A DNA stretch of 64,000 nucleotides from an uncultured Oscillospiraceae bacterium (GCA_944385035.1 CALWVV010000004.1:62001-126000), one strand, 5' to 3'; shown: positions 14,710 to 23,986, numbered from the stretch's first letter. The notes: a model not told the origin generated them from the sequence alone. A program made the numbers and translations.

Positions 14710-15954
14710 ATGGAGAAACTTACCGGCGCTTGTATTATCGGCCAGTCTGGCGGTCCCACCGCGGTCATCAATGCCAGTGCTCAGGGCGTCATTCAGACCG
14801 CTCTGAAGTCCGAGTGCATCACCCGCGTGCTGGGCGCTGCCCACGGCATCAAGGGCGTGCTGGAGGACAAGCTCTATGACATGTCTCAGGAGGATCCCGC
14901 CGAGCTGGAGCTGATGAAGTTCACCCCCTCCTCCGCTCTGGGTTCCTGCCGTTATAAGCTGGCCGATCCTGACAAGGACGACACCGATTATAAGCGTATC
15001 CTGGAAATCTTTAAAAAATACAACGTCCGCTACTTTTTCTACAACGGCGGCAACGACTCTATGGACACCTGCAACAAGATCTCCAAGTATATGCAGAAGG
15101 TGGGCTATGAGTGCCGGATCATGGGCGTGCCCAAGACCATTGACAACGACCTGAACGGCACCGACCACTGCCCCGGCTTTGCCAGCGCCGCCAAGTATAT
15201 CGCCACCTCCTGCGCTGAGGTTTGGCAGGACGCCCACGTCTATGACACCGGCATGGTCACCGTCATCGAGATCATGGGCCGTCACGCCGGCTGGCTGGCC
15301 GGCTCTGCCGCCCTGGCCTCCCTCACCGGCTGCGGCCCCGACCTGGTGTACCTGCCCGAGGTGGACTTTGACATGGACAAGTTCGTCGCCGACGTGAAGG
15401 CCATCTACGAGAAGACCGGCAAGTGCATGGTGGCCGTGTCCGAGGGCATCCACTTCGCCGACGGCCGCTTCGTCTCTGAGGCTGAGACCTCCGCCACCGA
15501 CGGCTTCGGCCACGCCCAGCTGGGCGGCCTGGCCGTGAAGCTGGCTGACATCATCAAGAAGCAGACCGGTGCCAAGGTCCGGGGCATCGAGCTGTCCCTG
15601 CTGCAGCGCTGCGGCTCTCACCTGGCCTCCAAGACCGACGTGGAGGAGGCCTGGCGTGCCGGTTCCGCCGCTGTGGAGGCTGCCGTGTCCGACGTCACCG
15701 ACAAGATGGTGGCCTTCCAGTGCACCCGTGAGAACGGCAAGTACGACTGCCAGATCTCTCTGGAGCCCCTGGATATCGTGGCCAACTTCGAGAAGAAGGT
15801 CCCCCTGGAGTGGATCAACGCTGCCGGCAACGGCGTGGAGCAGCCCTTCATCGACTATGTGCTGCCCCTCATCCAGGGCGAGCTGGACACCCCCAAGGAG
15901 AACGCTCTGCCCCGCTTCGCTCACCTGAAGAAGGTTCTCACCACCGAGATGTAA
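14710..15954 (+). CDS. pfp: PPi-dependent 6-phosphofructokinase
   Basis: 414 residues. It phosphorylates fructose 6-phosphate with pyrophosphate, reversibly. GGNDSMDT carries the Asp that excludes ATP in PPi-type enzymes (ATP-PFK has GGDGS). PKTIDND is the catalytic loop, and MGRHAGWLAG and a substrate arginine region follow. Length fits the clostridial PPi-PFK group. AGGAGG precedes ATG 14710. Codon use is strongly biased to a few G/C-ending codons, suggesting high expression. Confidence 0.93.
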   Translation: MEKLTGACIIGQSGGPTAVINASAQGVIQTALKSECITRVLGAAHGIKGVLEDKLYDMSQEDPAELELMKFTPSSALGSCRYKLADPDKDDTDYKRILEIFKKYNVRYFFYNGGNDSMDTCNKISKYMQKVGYECRIMGVPKTIDNDLNGTDHCPGFASAAKYIATSCAEVWQDAHVYDTGMVTVIEIMGRHAGWLAGSAALASLTGCGPDLVYLPEVDFDMDKFVADVKAIYEKTGKCMVAVSEGIHFADGRFVSEAETSATDGFGHAQLGGLAVKLADIIKKQTGAKVRGIELSLLQRCGSHLASKTDVEEAWRAGSAAVEAAVSDVTDKMVAFQCTRENGKYDCQISLEPLDIVANFEKKVPLEWINAAGNGVEQPFIDYVLPLIQGELDTPKENALPRFAHLKKVLTTEM

Positions 15955-15976
15955 TTATCCCAAACCCGAGCTCGCA

Positions 15977-16008
15977 GGCCCGGCGGAATGTTCCGCCGGG
16001 CCTTTTTT
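15977..16008 (+). terminator. Intrinsic terminator of pfp
   Basis: GGCCCGGCGGAA (15977-15988) pairs with TTCCGCCGGGCC (15991-16002) and TTTTTT follows. Confidence 0.93.
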
Positions 16009-16031
16009 ATGCCCCGGAAGCTCGGGGCTAT

Positions 16032-16086
16032 TTAACTCAGGTTTCACAAAACTCCGGTAGCACACTTAACAAACGCCCCCTAGAAT
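16032..16086 (+). promoter_or_regulatory. PhoP-like box and -10 of the alkaline phosphatase gene
   Basis: TTAACT (16032-16037) and TTCACA (16043-16048) are spaced 11 bp start to start, with a further TTAACA at 16066-16071, two turns on. This is the tandem half-site pattern of Firmicute PhoP. TAGAAT (16081-16086) is a -10 with no good -35, as expected for an activator-dependent promoter. Confidence 0.5.
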
Positions 16087-16139
16087 AAGGCTGTCCCAAG
16101 CGAATCAAACTACGAAAAACCTAGGGAGGAAATCAAACC

Positions 16140-17702
16140 ATGAGAAAGCTTCTCGCTGCGGCCATTGCCACCGCTCTGGCCCTGACCGCCCTGGCCGGGT
16201 GCAATGTGAGCGCCAGCCAGACCGACGCCCAGACCCAGCAGCCCGTTCAGGCTGCCGCCCTCAGCGCCACTTCCACGGCTCTGAAGGCCCCCAAATATGT
16301 GTTCCTGTTCATCGGCGACGGCATGAGCTACCCCCAGTTCCAGTCCGCCTCGGACTATCTGGGCGCTCTGGCCGACCCGGATTATCAGCTGGCCGAGCCC
16401 AGCCTGGATGATAACCAAGGTGCAGTGCTCAACGGCCCCGTGGCTCTGAATTTCATGGGCTTTGATGTGGCCGGCTCCGCGGTCACCTATGATTCCAACT
16501 CCTTCGCCCCCGACTCCGCCTCCACTGCCACCTCCATCTCCACCGGCCACAAGACCTACTCCGGTTCCATCAACGTGGACGAGACCGCCACCGTGGAGTA
16601 TGAGACCATCACCGAGAAGGTCCACGACCAGCTGGGCATGAAGGTGGGCGTCATCTCCTCCGTCAACCTGAACCACGCCACTCCCGCCGCCTTCTATGCC
16701 CACCAGGCCAGCCGCAACGACTACTATGACATCGGCCTGGAGCTGGTGGAGTCCGGTTTTGAGTACTTCGCCGGCGGCGGCCTGCTCAAGCCCACCGGCG
16801 CGGAAGGAGACCAGGCAGACCTGTACACCCTGGCCGAGAAGGCCGGCTATGACGTGGTAAAGACCCAGGCCGAGGCCGAGAAGGTCACCGCCGAGAACGG
16901 CAAGGTCATCCTCATTGACGAGCACCTGGCCGACGGCGACGCCATGGCCTATGAGCTGGACCGCACCGATGATATGTGGTCCCTGGCCGACTACGTGGAA
17001 AAGGGCATCGAGGTCCTGGACAACGACAAGGGCTTCTTCCTCATGTGCGAGGGCGGCAAGATCGACTGGGCCTGCCACGCCAACGACGCCGCCTCCTCCA
17101 TCCACGACACCCTGGCCCTGGCCGACGCGGTGCAGGAAGCCATTGACTTTGCCAAGGAGCACCCCGCTGAGACCCTCATTCTGGTCACCGGCGACCACGA
17201 GACCGGCGGTCTGACCATCGGCTTTGCCGGCACCGACTACGACACCTATCTCAGCCAGCTGGACAGCCAGAAGATCTCCTTCGCCAAGTTCGACAGCGAC
17301 TATGTCGCCTCCTACAAGACCAACAAGACCTCCTTTGAGGCCGTTCTCACCGACATTGAGAAGCTCTTCGGCCTGAAGGCCAAGGGCGAGGCGGGCGACC
17401 GGCTGGTGCTCACCGACTATGAGCTGGGCCTTCTGAAGACTGCCTATGAGAAGTCCATCAACGGCACCGCCACCGGCATGGCTGAGCAGGCGGAGTATGT
17501 GGCCTACGGCACCTACGAGCCCCTCACCGTGACCATCACCCATATCCTCAACAACAAGTCCGGCGTGTCCTTCACCTCCTACAGCCACACCGGCCTGCCC
17601 GTGGCCGTCTTCGCCGACGGCGTCAACGCCGACCAGTTCAAGGGCTACTACGACAACACCGACATCTTCAACAAGCTGGCTCAAATGCTGGCCGTCAAGT
17701 AA
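16140..17702 (+). CDS. phoA: Alkaline phosphatase, secreted lipoprotein
   Basis: 520 residues. A signal peptide ends in a lipobox (LAGC, Cys21), so it is anchored outside the membrane. Catalytic signatures: FIGDGMSYPQ (metal Asp), DSASTATSISTGHK (nucleophile Ser in the DS-A-S-T-A-T-S context), GGKIDWACHANDA and VTGDHETGGLT with His and Asp metal ligands. It releases Pi from organic phosphate esters. AGGGAGGAAAT precedes ATG 16140. A phosphate transporter gene lies 2.7 kb downstream. Confidence 0.93.
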   Translation: MRKLLAAAIATALALTALAGCNVSASQTDAQTQQPVQAAALSATSTALKAPKYVFLFIGDGMSYPQFQSASDYLGALADPDYQLAEPSLDDNQGAVLNGPVALNFMGFDVAGSAVTYDSNSFAPDSASTATSISTGHKTYSGSINVDETATVEYETITEKVHDQLGMKVGVISSVNLNHATPAAFYAHQASRNDYYDIGLELVESGFEYFAGGGLLKPTGAEGDQADLYTLAEKAGYDVVKTQAEAEKVTAENGKVILIDEHLADGDAMAYELDRTDDMWSLADYVEKGIEVLDNDKGFFLMCEGGKIDWACHANDAASSIHDTLALADAVQEAIDFAKEHPAETLILVTGDHETGGLTIGFAGTDYDTYLSQLDSQKISFAKFDSDYVASYKTNKTSFEAVLTDIEKLFGLKAKGEAGDRLVLTDYELGLLKTAYEKSINGTATGMAEQAEYVAYGTYEPLTVTITHILNNKSGVSFTSYSHTGLPVAVFADGVNADQFKGYYDNTDIFNKLAQMLAVK

Positions 17703-17720
17703 GCATTCTCCCTCTTCCAA

Positions 17721-17753
17721 GGCCCGCCCCGGCTGTTCCGGCCGGGACGGGCC
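17721..17753 (+). terminator. Terminator-like hairpin after phoA
   Basis: GGCCCG and CCCGGC pair with GCCGGG and CGGGCC, one mismatch between the blocks. The T-run is poor, so termination may be partial and the downstream gene may be co-transcribed. Confidence 0.55.
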
Positions 17754-17795
17754 CAATCATATAGAACATTCCCCTTCCAAAGGAGCCTGACCATT

Positions 17796-18959
17796 ATGCC
17801 TCACTTCACCCTCTCCCCCCAGTCCCTGCGCTACCACGCCCCGGTGTGGGTGTGTTTGCTTCTGACTTTGATTTTGATCGTTCTGCCCACGGGCTATGAA
17901 GACAATGTGGTTTTTCAGGAGTCGGACATCCGGCCCGCCCTGGTGCTGGAAACCGATGACTCCACCGTCATCGACACCGGCCTTGTACGCTCCGGCGAGC
18001 AGCGCTGCCGCCTGGAAGTGCTCAGCGGCCCCTTCCAGGGGCAGATCGTGGAGGGAAAAAACACCCTCAACGGTTCTCTGGAGCAGGACAAGATCTTCGC
18101 CGTGGGGGACAAGGCCCTGGTGCGCATCAATTATGAGGGAGACCAGGTGCTCAGCGTGTCCATGATCGACCACTACCGCATGCCCTGGGAGCTGGTGATG
18201 GGCGGCATGTTTGTGCTGCTGCTGGTGCTGTTTGCCGGGAGGACCGGAATCCGGGCGGTGCTGTCCTTCATCCTCACGGTGCTGATGATCTGGAAGGTGA
18301 TGGTCCCCCTGTACCTGAAGAACTGGAACCCCATCTGGGTGGGACTTTTCATCACCCTGGCCCTGACGGTGCTGATCATCGCTCTGGTCTATGGCTTTGA
18401 CCGGCGGTGTGCCGCCGCGGTGTCCGGGTCCGCCCTGGGCATTCTGGTCACCTGCGTCATGGGCATGATCTTTACCGACCTCTTCCAGATCCACGGGGCG
18501 GTGATGTCCTATTCCGAGAGCCTTCTTTATGCCGGGTATCAGGACCTGAACCTCACCCGGATCTTCATGGCCTCCATCTTCATCGGCGCCTCCGGCGCCA
18601 TCATGGACCTGAGCGTAGACATCACCTCGGCCGTTTACGAGGTGGTGGAGAAACGGCCCGATCTGGGCTGGTGGGAGGCCGCCCGGTCGGGGATGAACGT
18701 GGGCCGGGCCGCTATGGGCACCATGACCACCACCCTCCTCTTTGCCTACTCGGGAGGCTATGTGGCCCTGCTCATGGTCTTTATGGCCCAGGGCACTCCC
18801 CTGTCCAATATTTTCAACTACAAGTATGTGGCCGCCGAGCTCATCCATACGGTGATCGGCTCCTTCGGCCTGGTCACCGTGGCCCCCTTCACCGCCCTGT
18901 GCGCCGGGTTCTTCCTGGCCAAGAGAAAGGCAGCAGGGTGTGAGCGGGAACAGGCATGA
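17796..18959 (+). CDS. YibE/F-like integral membrane protein
   Basis: 387 residues. One N-terminal transmembrane helix (about 17-33) is followed by an extracytoplasmic beta-rich domain (about 45-130), then about seven transmembrane helices. FIGASGAIMDLSVDITSAVYEV and ARSGMNVGRAAMGTMTTTLL match the YibE/F family. Its transport substrate is unknown. AAAGGAG lies before ATG 17796. It sits between phoA and dinB with no clear link to either. Confidence 0.85.
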   Translation: MPHFTLSPQSLRYHAPVWVCLLLTLILIVLPTGYEDNVVFQESDIRPALVLETDDSTVIDTGLVRSGEQRCRLEVLSGPFQGQIVEGKNTLNGSLEQDKIFAVGDKALVRINYEGDQVLSVSMIDHYRMPWELVMGGMFVLLLVLFAGRTGIRAVLSFILTVLMIWKVMVPLYLKNWNPIWVGLFITLALTVLIIALVYGFDRRCAAAVSGSALGILVTCVMGMIFTDLFQIHGAVMSYSESLLYAGYQDLNLTRIFMASIFIGASGAIMDLSVDITSAVYEVVEKRPDLGWWEAARSGMNVGRAAMGTMTTTLLFAYSGGYVALLMVFMAQGTPLSNIFNYKYVAAELIHTVIGSFGLVTVAPFTALCAGFFLAKRKAAGCEREQA

Positions 18960-19016
18960 AACAACTGGAACTGAGAGAAACGCGGCCGGTGGGCCGCATT
19001 TCTTTTGGTTGGTTAT

Positions 19017-19056
19017 AGAACATAGGTTTGACTTTTCGCTGCGAATGGGGTATCAT
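19017..19056 (+). promoter_or_regulatory. dinB promoter with overlapping LexA-like box
   Basis: TTGACT (19028-19033) and TATCAT (19051-19056) are 17 bp apart. AGAACATAGGTTTG (19017-19030) matches 12 of 14 positions of the Gram-positive LexA/DinR consensus CGAACRNRYGTTYG and overlaps the -35. Confidence 0.65.
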
Positions 19057-19088
19057 AGTCTCAGAACCAAACGAAGGAGGGCGGCGCC

Positions 19089-20339
19089 ATGGACCGGGTC
19101 ATCTTTCACTGCGATTTGAATAGCTTTTATGCCTCGGTAGAGCTTCTCTCCCACCCAGAGCTTCGGCACCTGCCCGTGGCGGTGTGCGGAGACCCGGACA
19201 GCCGCCACGGCATCATCCTGGCCAAAAACGAGCCCGCCAAGAAGTTCGGAGTCAAGACCGCCGAAACCATCTGGCAGGCCCGGAAAAAGTGCCCGGACCT
19301 GGTCCTCCTCCCTGCCCACCACAGCAAGTACCGGGAATTCTCCAAAAAGGTCAACGGCCTCTATCAGGCGTATACCGACCTGGTGGAGCCCTTCGGCATT
19401 GACGAGAGCTGGCTGGACGTGACGGGCACCCTCCACCTCTTCGGCGGCGACCCCCGTGCCCTGGCCAACCGTCTGCGCCATGAGGTGCGCAGCCGCTTCG
19501 GCCTAACCATCTCAGTAGGGGTGTCCTTCAACAAGGTCTTTGCCAAGCTGGGCAGCGACTATAAAAAGCCCGACGCCACCACGGTCATTACCCAGGAAAA
19601 TTTCAAGTCCATGGTCTGGCCCCTGCCGGTCACCGACCTTCTGTATGTGGGACGGGCGGCCGCCCGCGCCTTTGAGAAGTTCGGCATCCGCACCATCGGG
19701 GATCTGGCTGCCTTTGACCGGGAGAGCCTCTATACCCTGCTGGGAAAAAACGGCGTGCAGCTCCACGACTTCGCCAACGGCCTGGACGCCTCCCCCGTGG
19801 CTCCCGCCAACCAGCACACCCCGCCCAAGTCGGTGGGCAACGGCTACACCTTCCCACGAAACCTCCAGGGCCGGGAGGAGATCCGGGCGGGCATCGCCCA
19901 GCTTTCGGACCAGGTGGCCGTCCGGCTTCGCAAGTGCGGCATGAAATGTCAAGGGGTTTCCCTTGCGATCCGTGACCCGGCCTTCCGTGACCTGAGCCGT
20001 CAGCAGCGCCTATCTTCGCCCACCGATCTGGGCCGGGAGCTCAGCCAGGCGGCCATGGAGCTGGCGGAAAGCTGCTGGAACATGGACCAGCCTGTCCGGG
20101 CCCTCACCGTCACCGCCATCTACCTCATTCCCGCCGGGGAGGCGGGGGCCCAGATGAACCTGTTTTCCGGGCAGCAGGAGGAGAAGCGGGAGAAGCTTCA
20201 GAAGCTGGAGGGGGCCATGGATGCCATCCGGGCCAAGTTCGGCCCTGGGGCCATTGTTCCCGCTTCGGCCCCCCGTGATGGCAGAAAGGAACGCCACGCT
20301 CCCCCTCCCGGAGGCCACCGGACATATGATGCGGAATAA
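19089..20339 (+). CDS. dinB: DNA polymerase IV (Y family)
   Basis: 416 residues, translesion polymerase. FHCDLNSFYASVE carries the first catalytic Asp, GIDESWLDVT the Asp-Glu pair and SVGVSFNKVFAKLGSDYKKP the conserved palm. A helix-hairpin-helix and little-finger domain follow. The last 30 residues are basic and low-complexity, with no clear beta-clamp motif except possibly QMNLF. AAGGAGG is 9 bases before ATG 19089. The LexA-like box suggests SOS induction. Confidence 0.95.
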   Translation: MDRVIFHCDLNSFYASVELLSHPELRHLPVAVCGDPDSRHGIILAKNEPAKKFGVKTAETIWQARKKCPDLVLLPAHHSKYREFSKKVNGLYQAYTDLVEPFGIDESWLDVTGTLHLFGGDPRALANRLRHEVRSRFGLTISVGVSFNKVFAKLGSDYKKPDATTVITQENFKSMVWPLPVTDLLYVGRAAARAFEKFGIRTIGDLAAFDRESLYTLLGKNGVQLHDFANGLDASPVAPANQHTPPKSVGNGYTFPRNLQGREEIRAGIAQLSDQVAVRLRKCGMKCQGVSLAIRDPAFRDLSRQQRLSSPTDLGRELSQAAMELAESCWNMDQPVRALTVTAIYLIPAGEAGAQMNLFSGQQEEKREKLQKLEGAMDAIRAKFGPGAIVPASAPRDGRKERHAPPPGGHRTYDAE

Positions 20340-20369
20340 GTTCATACGCTGGGGCATGGAGGTGAAGCC

Positions 20370-21401
20370 ATGCCCCTGTCTTTTTCTGCCTTTTTTCTGC
20401 AATTGCTGGAAAATCCGGCCCTGCTGCTTACCACCCTGCTGCTCTTGGGGGTGCTGCTGGTCAATGGCTGGACCGACGCTCCCAACGCCATCTCCGCCGC
20501 GGTGGTCACCGGGGCCCTCCCCTTCCGCCGGGCGGCGCTGCTGGCGGCGGGGTGCAACTTTTTAGGGGTCTTTTGTGTCACGAAGGTCAACGCCTCCGTG
20601 GCGGAGACGGTCTACTCCATCGCCCGCTTCGGCGGCGGGACCAAGGCCGCCCTCACCGCCCTGTGCGCCGCCATGACGGCCATTGTCCTCTGGGCGGTGC
20701 TGGCCTGGGCCCTGGGCATCCCCACCAGCGAGAGCCATGCCCTGGTGGCCGGGATCTCGGGAGCGGCTGCCGCGTTGGAGGGGAGCTTCTCCTGCATTAA
20801 CCCGGTGGCCTGGGCAAAGGTGCTGGTGGGGCTGGGGCTGTCCCTTCTGGCGGGCTTCTGGGCGGGAGAATGGGCCCGGAGGCGTCTTGCGTCTGTAACG
20901 TGGAACGACCATACCTTCCTTCTGGCGCAAATTCCCGGAGCGGCCGGAGCTGCCTTTCTCCATGGGGCTCAGGATGGGCAGAAGTTTCTGGGGGTCTTTC
21001 TGCTGGGCTCCGCCCTGGCCCAGGGACAGGGGGAGGCGGCCATGGGGGCGGCGCCGGTGTGGCTGATGGGCCTGTGTGCGGGGTGCATGGCCCTGGGCAC
21101 GCTTCTGGGCGGGCGGAGGATCATTGACACCCTGGGCCGGGATATGGTGGACATCGGCCCGCGGGAGGGGCTTGCGGCGGATGGAGCCACCATGGCCTGC
21201 CTGCTGGTCTCCACCCTGCTGGGACTGCCCGTCTCCACTACCCACACCCGGACTGCCGCCCTGCTGGGGGTGAGCCGGGCCGGGGGCTGCCGCCCCTGCT
21301 GGGCAGTGGCCGGACGGGTGGGGCTGGTGTGGCTGCTCACCTTCCCCGCCTGTATGGCCATCGGCTACTGGACGGCCCAAATCTTTCTCTCCTTTCTGTA
21401 A
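20370..21401 (+). CDS. Inorganic phosphate transporter, PiT family
   Basis: 343 residues, about ten membrane helices. The duplicated PiT signatures are WTDAPNAI (N-terminal half), PTSESHAL, HGAQDGQKF and LPVSTTHT. It takes up phosphate with cation symport. It starts 31 bp after dinB; GGAGGTG 5 bases before ATG 20370 is a strong ribosome site. It may be co-transcribed with dinB by read-through. No PhoU-like partner is adjacent. Confidence 0.9.
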   Translation: MPLSFSAFFLQLLENPALLLTTLLLLGVLLVNGWTDAPNAISAAVVTGALPFRRAALLAAGCNFLGVFCVTKVNASVAETVYSIARFGGGTKAALTALCAAMTAIVLWAVLAWALGIPTSESHALVAGISGAAAALEGSFSCINPVAWAKVLVGLGLSLLAGFWAGEWARRRLASVTWNDHTFLLAQIPGAAGAAFLHGAQDGQKFLGVFLLGSALAQGQGEAAMGAAPVWLMGLCAGCMALGTLLGGRRIIDTLGRDMVDIGPREGLAADGATMACLLVSTLLGLPVSTTHTRTAALLGVSRAGGCRPCWAVAGRVGLVWLLTFPACMAIGYWTAQIFLSFL

Positions 21402-21505
21402 GAATGCACCCCGCCCTGTCCTGGGGCATAACCTATTCTGGAAGCAAAGGCACAGGTGGGGGCTCCGCGGCCCCTGCCGCCGTTTTCAGAAAGGAAGCAA
21501 CTGTC

Positions 21506-22288
21506 GTGCTCAACGCGCTTTTATGGGCCGCCGCCGGGACCGGGTTCACTGCTTTGATGACCGCCCTGGGCTCCGCCGTGGTCTTTTTGTTCCGCCACCG
21601 GTCCTCCCCCGCCCTGCACCGGATCATGCTGGGCTTTGCAGCCGGGGTGATGATCGCGGCCAGTATGTGGTCCCTGCTCATTCCCGCCATTGAAAAGGCC
21701 CAGGAGATGGGCCTGCCCGGCTGGCTGCCGGCGGCGGGCGGCTCGGTTTTCGGCATCGGGTTTCTGCTGGCCATGGATTATCTTCTCCCCCATTTGACCC
21801 CCGAGTCCTTCCACCTACACAACTCCCCCAGCCGCACCGCCCTTTTGGTGCTGGCCGTGACCCTGCATAATATCCCCGAGGGGATGGCCGTGGGCGTGTC
21901 CTTTGCCCTGGCCGCCCAGAGCGGGGACCCCGCCCTGCTCACCGCCGCCACCGCCCTGGCCATGGGGGTGGGCATCCAGAACTTCCCCGAGGGGGCGGCC
22001 ATCTCCCTGCCCCTGCGTCAGGAGGGGATGGGCCGGTTGAAGGCCTTCCTCATCGGGGCAGCCTCCGGGCTGGTGGAGCCCGTTTTCGCCCTGATCACCG
22101 TACTGGTGGCGGGGACGGTGCAGCCCATGCTCCCCTGGCTTCTCTCCTTTGCCGCCGGAGCCATGCTCTATGTGGTGGTGGAGGAGCTCATCCCCGAAGC
22201 CAACCTCTCCCAGGGGGGACACTCCGGTACCCTGGGGGTCATGGCCGGATTTCTGCTGATGATGATTTTGGACGTGGCACTGGGGTAA
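21506..22288 (+). CDS. ZIP-family divalent metal transporter
   Basis: 260 residues, eight predicted membrane helices. Metal-binding helix IV has LHNIPEGMAVG and helix V has QNFPEGAAISLPL. A histidine-containing loop (HLTPESFHLHN) lies between. It probably imports zinc or a similar metal. GTG 21506 is chosen (AAAGGAAG about 9 bases upstream); the frame is open for 59 more codons to 21329 over the end of the phosphate transporter gene. Confidence 0.88.
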   Translation: MLNALLWAAAGTGFTALMTALGSAVVFLFRHRSSPALHRIMLGFAAGVMIAASMWSLLIPAIEKAQEMGLPGWLPAAGGSVFGIGFLLAMDYLLPHLTPESFHLHNSPSRTALLVLAVTLHNIPEGMAVGVSFALAAQSGDPALLTAATALAMGVGIQNFPEGAAISLPLRQEGMGRLKAFLIGAASGLVEPVFALITVLVAGTVQPMLPWLLSFAAGAMLYVVVEELIPEANLSQGGHSGTLGVMAGFLLMMILDVALG

Positions 22289-22335
22289 GTACGCCCAATC
22301 AGATAAAGATTCTGCAAGTTTATCCTCCTAAGACC

Positions 22336-22363
22336 TTGACATTTTCCAAATCGGAGCTATAAT
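22336..22363 (+). promoter_or_regulatory. Promoter of the cstA-type gene
   Basis: TTGACA (22336-22341) and TATAAT (22358-22363) are both perfect consensus, with a 16-bp spacer. Confidence 0.85.
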
Positions 22364-22375
22364 AAAGTCGCCTTT

Positions 22376-22450
22376 GGGGGCAGTCCGATGGTTGTGAAAT
22401 GCCCCGTGTTGTATCTTTCGCTTTTCAGGGAGAAACAGGGGGCATTTTTT
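22376..22450 (+). promoter_or_regulatory. Leader with terminator and alternative antiterminator pairing
   Basis: AAATGCCCC (22397-22405) can pair with GGGGGCATT (22438-22446), which is followed by a T-run to 22450, making an intrinsic terminator inside the 5' leader. The upstream GGGGGCA (22376-22382) can instead pair with TGCCCC (22400-22405), which would break the terminator. This is the classic layout of attenuation. The signal sensed is not evident. Confidence 0.6.
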
Positions 22451-22505
22451 ATGCCCTTTATCAGGAAAAACGGAAGAAGCGAGGAAAAAAGGAGGAAACG
22501 AAGCA

Positions 22506-23966
22506 ATGATTACGTTCCTGATTTCTCTGGTGGTGCTGCTGGTGGGCTTCGCCCTGTACAGCAAGCTCATCGAGAAGGTCTTCTGCGTGGATGACCGCCA
22601 GACCCCCGCGGTGGCCCATCCCGACGGAGTGGACTACACCCCCATGAAGACCTGGCGTCTGTTCCTGATCCAGCTGCTGAACATCGCGGGCCTGGGGCCC
22701 ATCTTCGGTGCCCTGGCGGGCGCCTGCTGGGGTCCCCGGGTATACCTGTGGATCGTCTTTGGTACCATCCTGGGCGGCGGCGTTCACGACTTCATGTCCG
22801 GCATGATGAGCGAGCGGCACGACGGCGCCTCCATCTCCGAGATCGTGGGTATCTATTTGGGCAAGTTCATGCTCCAGGTCATGCGTGTCTTCTCGGTGAT
22901 CCTGCTGATCCTGGTGGGCGTCAACTTCTCCAAAAACCCCGCCCAGCTGCTGGCCATCCTCACCCCCGAGACTCTGGACGCCAACTTCTGGCTGGTTGTG
23001 GTGCTGATCTACTACTTCATTGCTACCTTCCTGCCCATTGACAAGGTCATCGGCAAGCTCTATCCCCTCTTTGGCGCCTGCCTCATCATCATGGCCGTGG
23101 GCATTGCCGGTGTGATGCTCGTTGACGGCAACTACCGCGCTCAGATGCCCGAGCTGTGGCAGTACATCGGTGTGGAGGGCATGGGCCATCCCACCAACAC
23201 CCCCATCTGGGCTCAGATGTTCGTCAGCGTGGCCTGCGGCGCCATTTCCGGCTTCCACGCCACTCAGTCCCCCATGGTGGCCCGGTGCATGACCTCTGAG
23301 AAAGAGGGCCGTACCATCTTCTATGGCGCCATGGTCACCGAGGGTATTATCGCCCTGATCTGGGCCGCCGCCGGCGTCACCTTCTACGGCAGCGTCGGTT
23401 CTTTGAACGAGGCTCTGGCCGGCGGCCAGTCCGTGGTGGTAGAGGAGATCTGCTCCACCATGATGGGCCCTGTGGGCGGCGTTCTGGCCCTGCTGGGCGT
23501 CATCGCCTGCCCCATCACCTCCGGCGACACCGCCTTCCGTTCCGCCCGCCTGACCCTGGCCGACTGGTTCCACATCGACCAGCACAACTGGAAAAACCGT
23601 CTGCTGCTCACCGTTCCCGTTCTGGGCGTGGGCGCACTGATGACCAGATGGGGCGATTTCGCCACCTTGTGGAAGTACTTCTCCTGGTCCAACCAGACCC
23701 TGGCTATGATGGTCCTGTGGGCCGGCGCTGTGTATCTGCACCGCAACGGCTTCCCCCCCATCGCCTGCATGATGGCCGCTCTGCCTGCCACCTTCATGTC
23801 CGCTGTGTCCGTGACCTACTTCATCCAGGCTCCCGAGTGCCTGAACATGTCCACCTCCATCGCCTACCCCGTGGGCATTGTGGTGGCCCTGGTGTTCTTC
23901 GGTATCTTTATGTGGCGTGAGTGGGTAGCGCGCAAGGACGATGTGCGCACCTCCGCTGCCGCGTAA
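22506..23966 (+). CDS. cstA: CstA-family carbon starvation/pyruvate or peptide transporter
   Basis: 486 residues with about 12-14 membrane helices. Family motifs are NIAGLGPIFGALAGACWGP, GGGVHDFMSGMMSERHDGAS and GFHATQSPMVARC, plus a C-terminal CPITSGDTAFRSARL. It is the shorter clostridial form (E. coli CstA is about 700). Characterised members import pyruvate or peptides; the substrate here is unknown. AAAGGAGG precedes ATG 22506. Expression is probably attenuated in the leader. Confidence 0.9.
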   Translation: MITFLISLVVLLVGFALYSKLIEKVFCVDDRQTPAVAHPDGVDYTPMKTWRLFLIQLLNIAGLGPIFGALAGACWGPRVYLWIVFGTILGGGVHDFMSGMMSERHDGASISEIVGIYLGKFMLQVMRVFSVILLILVGVNFSKNPAQLLAILTPETLDANFWLVVVLIYYFIATFLPIDKVIGKLYPLFGACLIIMAVGIAGVMLVDGNYRAQMPELWQYIGVEGMGHPTNTPIWAQMFVSVACGAISGFHATQSPMVARCMTSEKEGRTIFYGAMVTEGIIALIWAAAGVTFYGSVGSLNEALAGGQSVVVEEICSTMMGPVGGVLALLGVIACPITSGDTAFRSARLTLADWFHIDQHNWKNRLLLTVPVLGVGALMTRWGDFATLWKYFSWSNQTLAMMVLWAGAVYLHRNGFPPIACMMAALPATFMSAVSVTYFIQAPECLNMSTSIAYPVGIVVALVFFGIFMWREWVARKDDVRTSAAA

Positions 23967-23986
23967 GATTCTTTCCGTTCAAACGA

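Noticed and set aside
21402-21505. GC-rich leader of the ZIP gene as a metal riboswitch
   Set aside because: No motif of NiCo, Mn (yybP-ykoY) or other known classes could be matched by eye.
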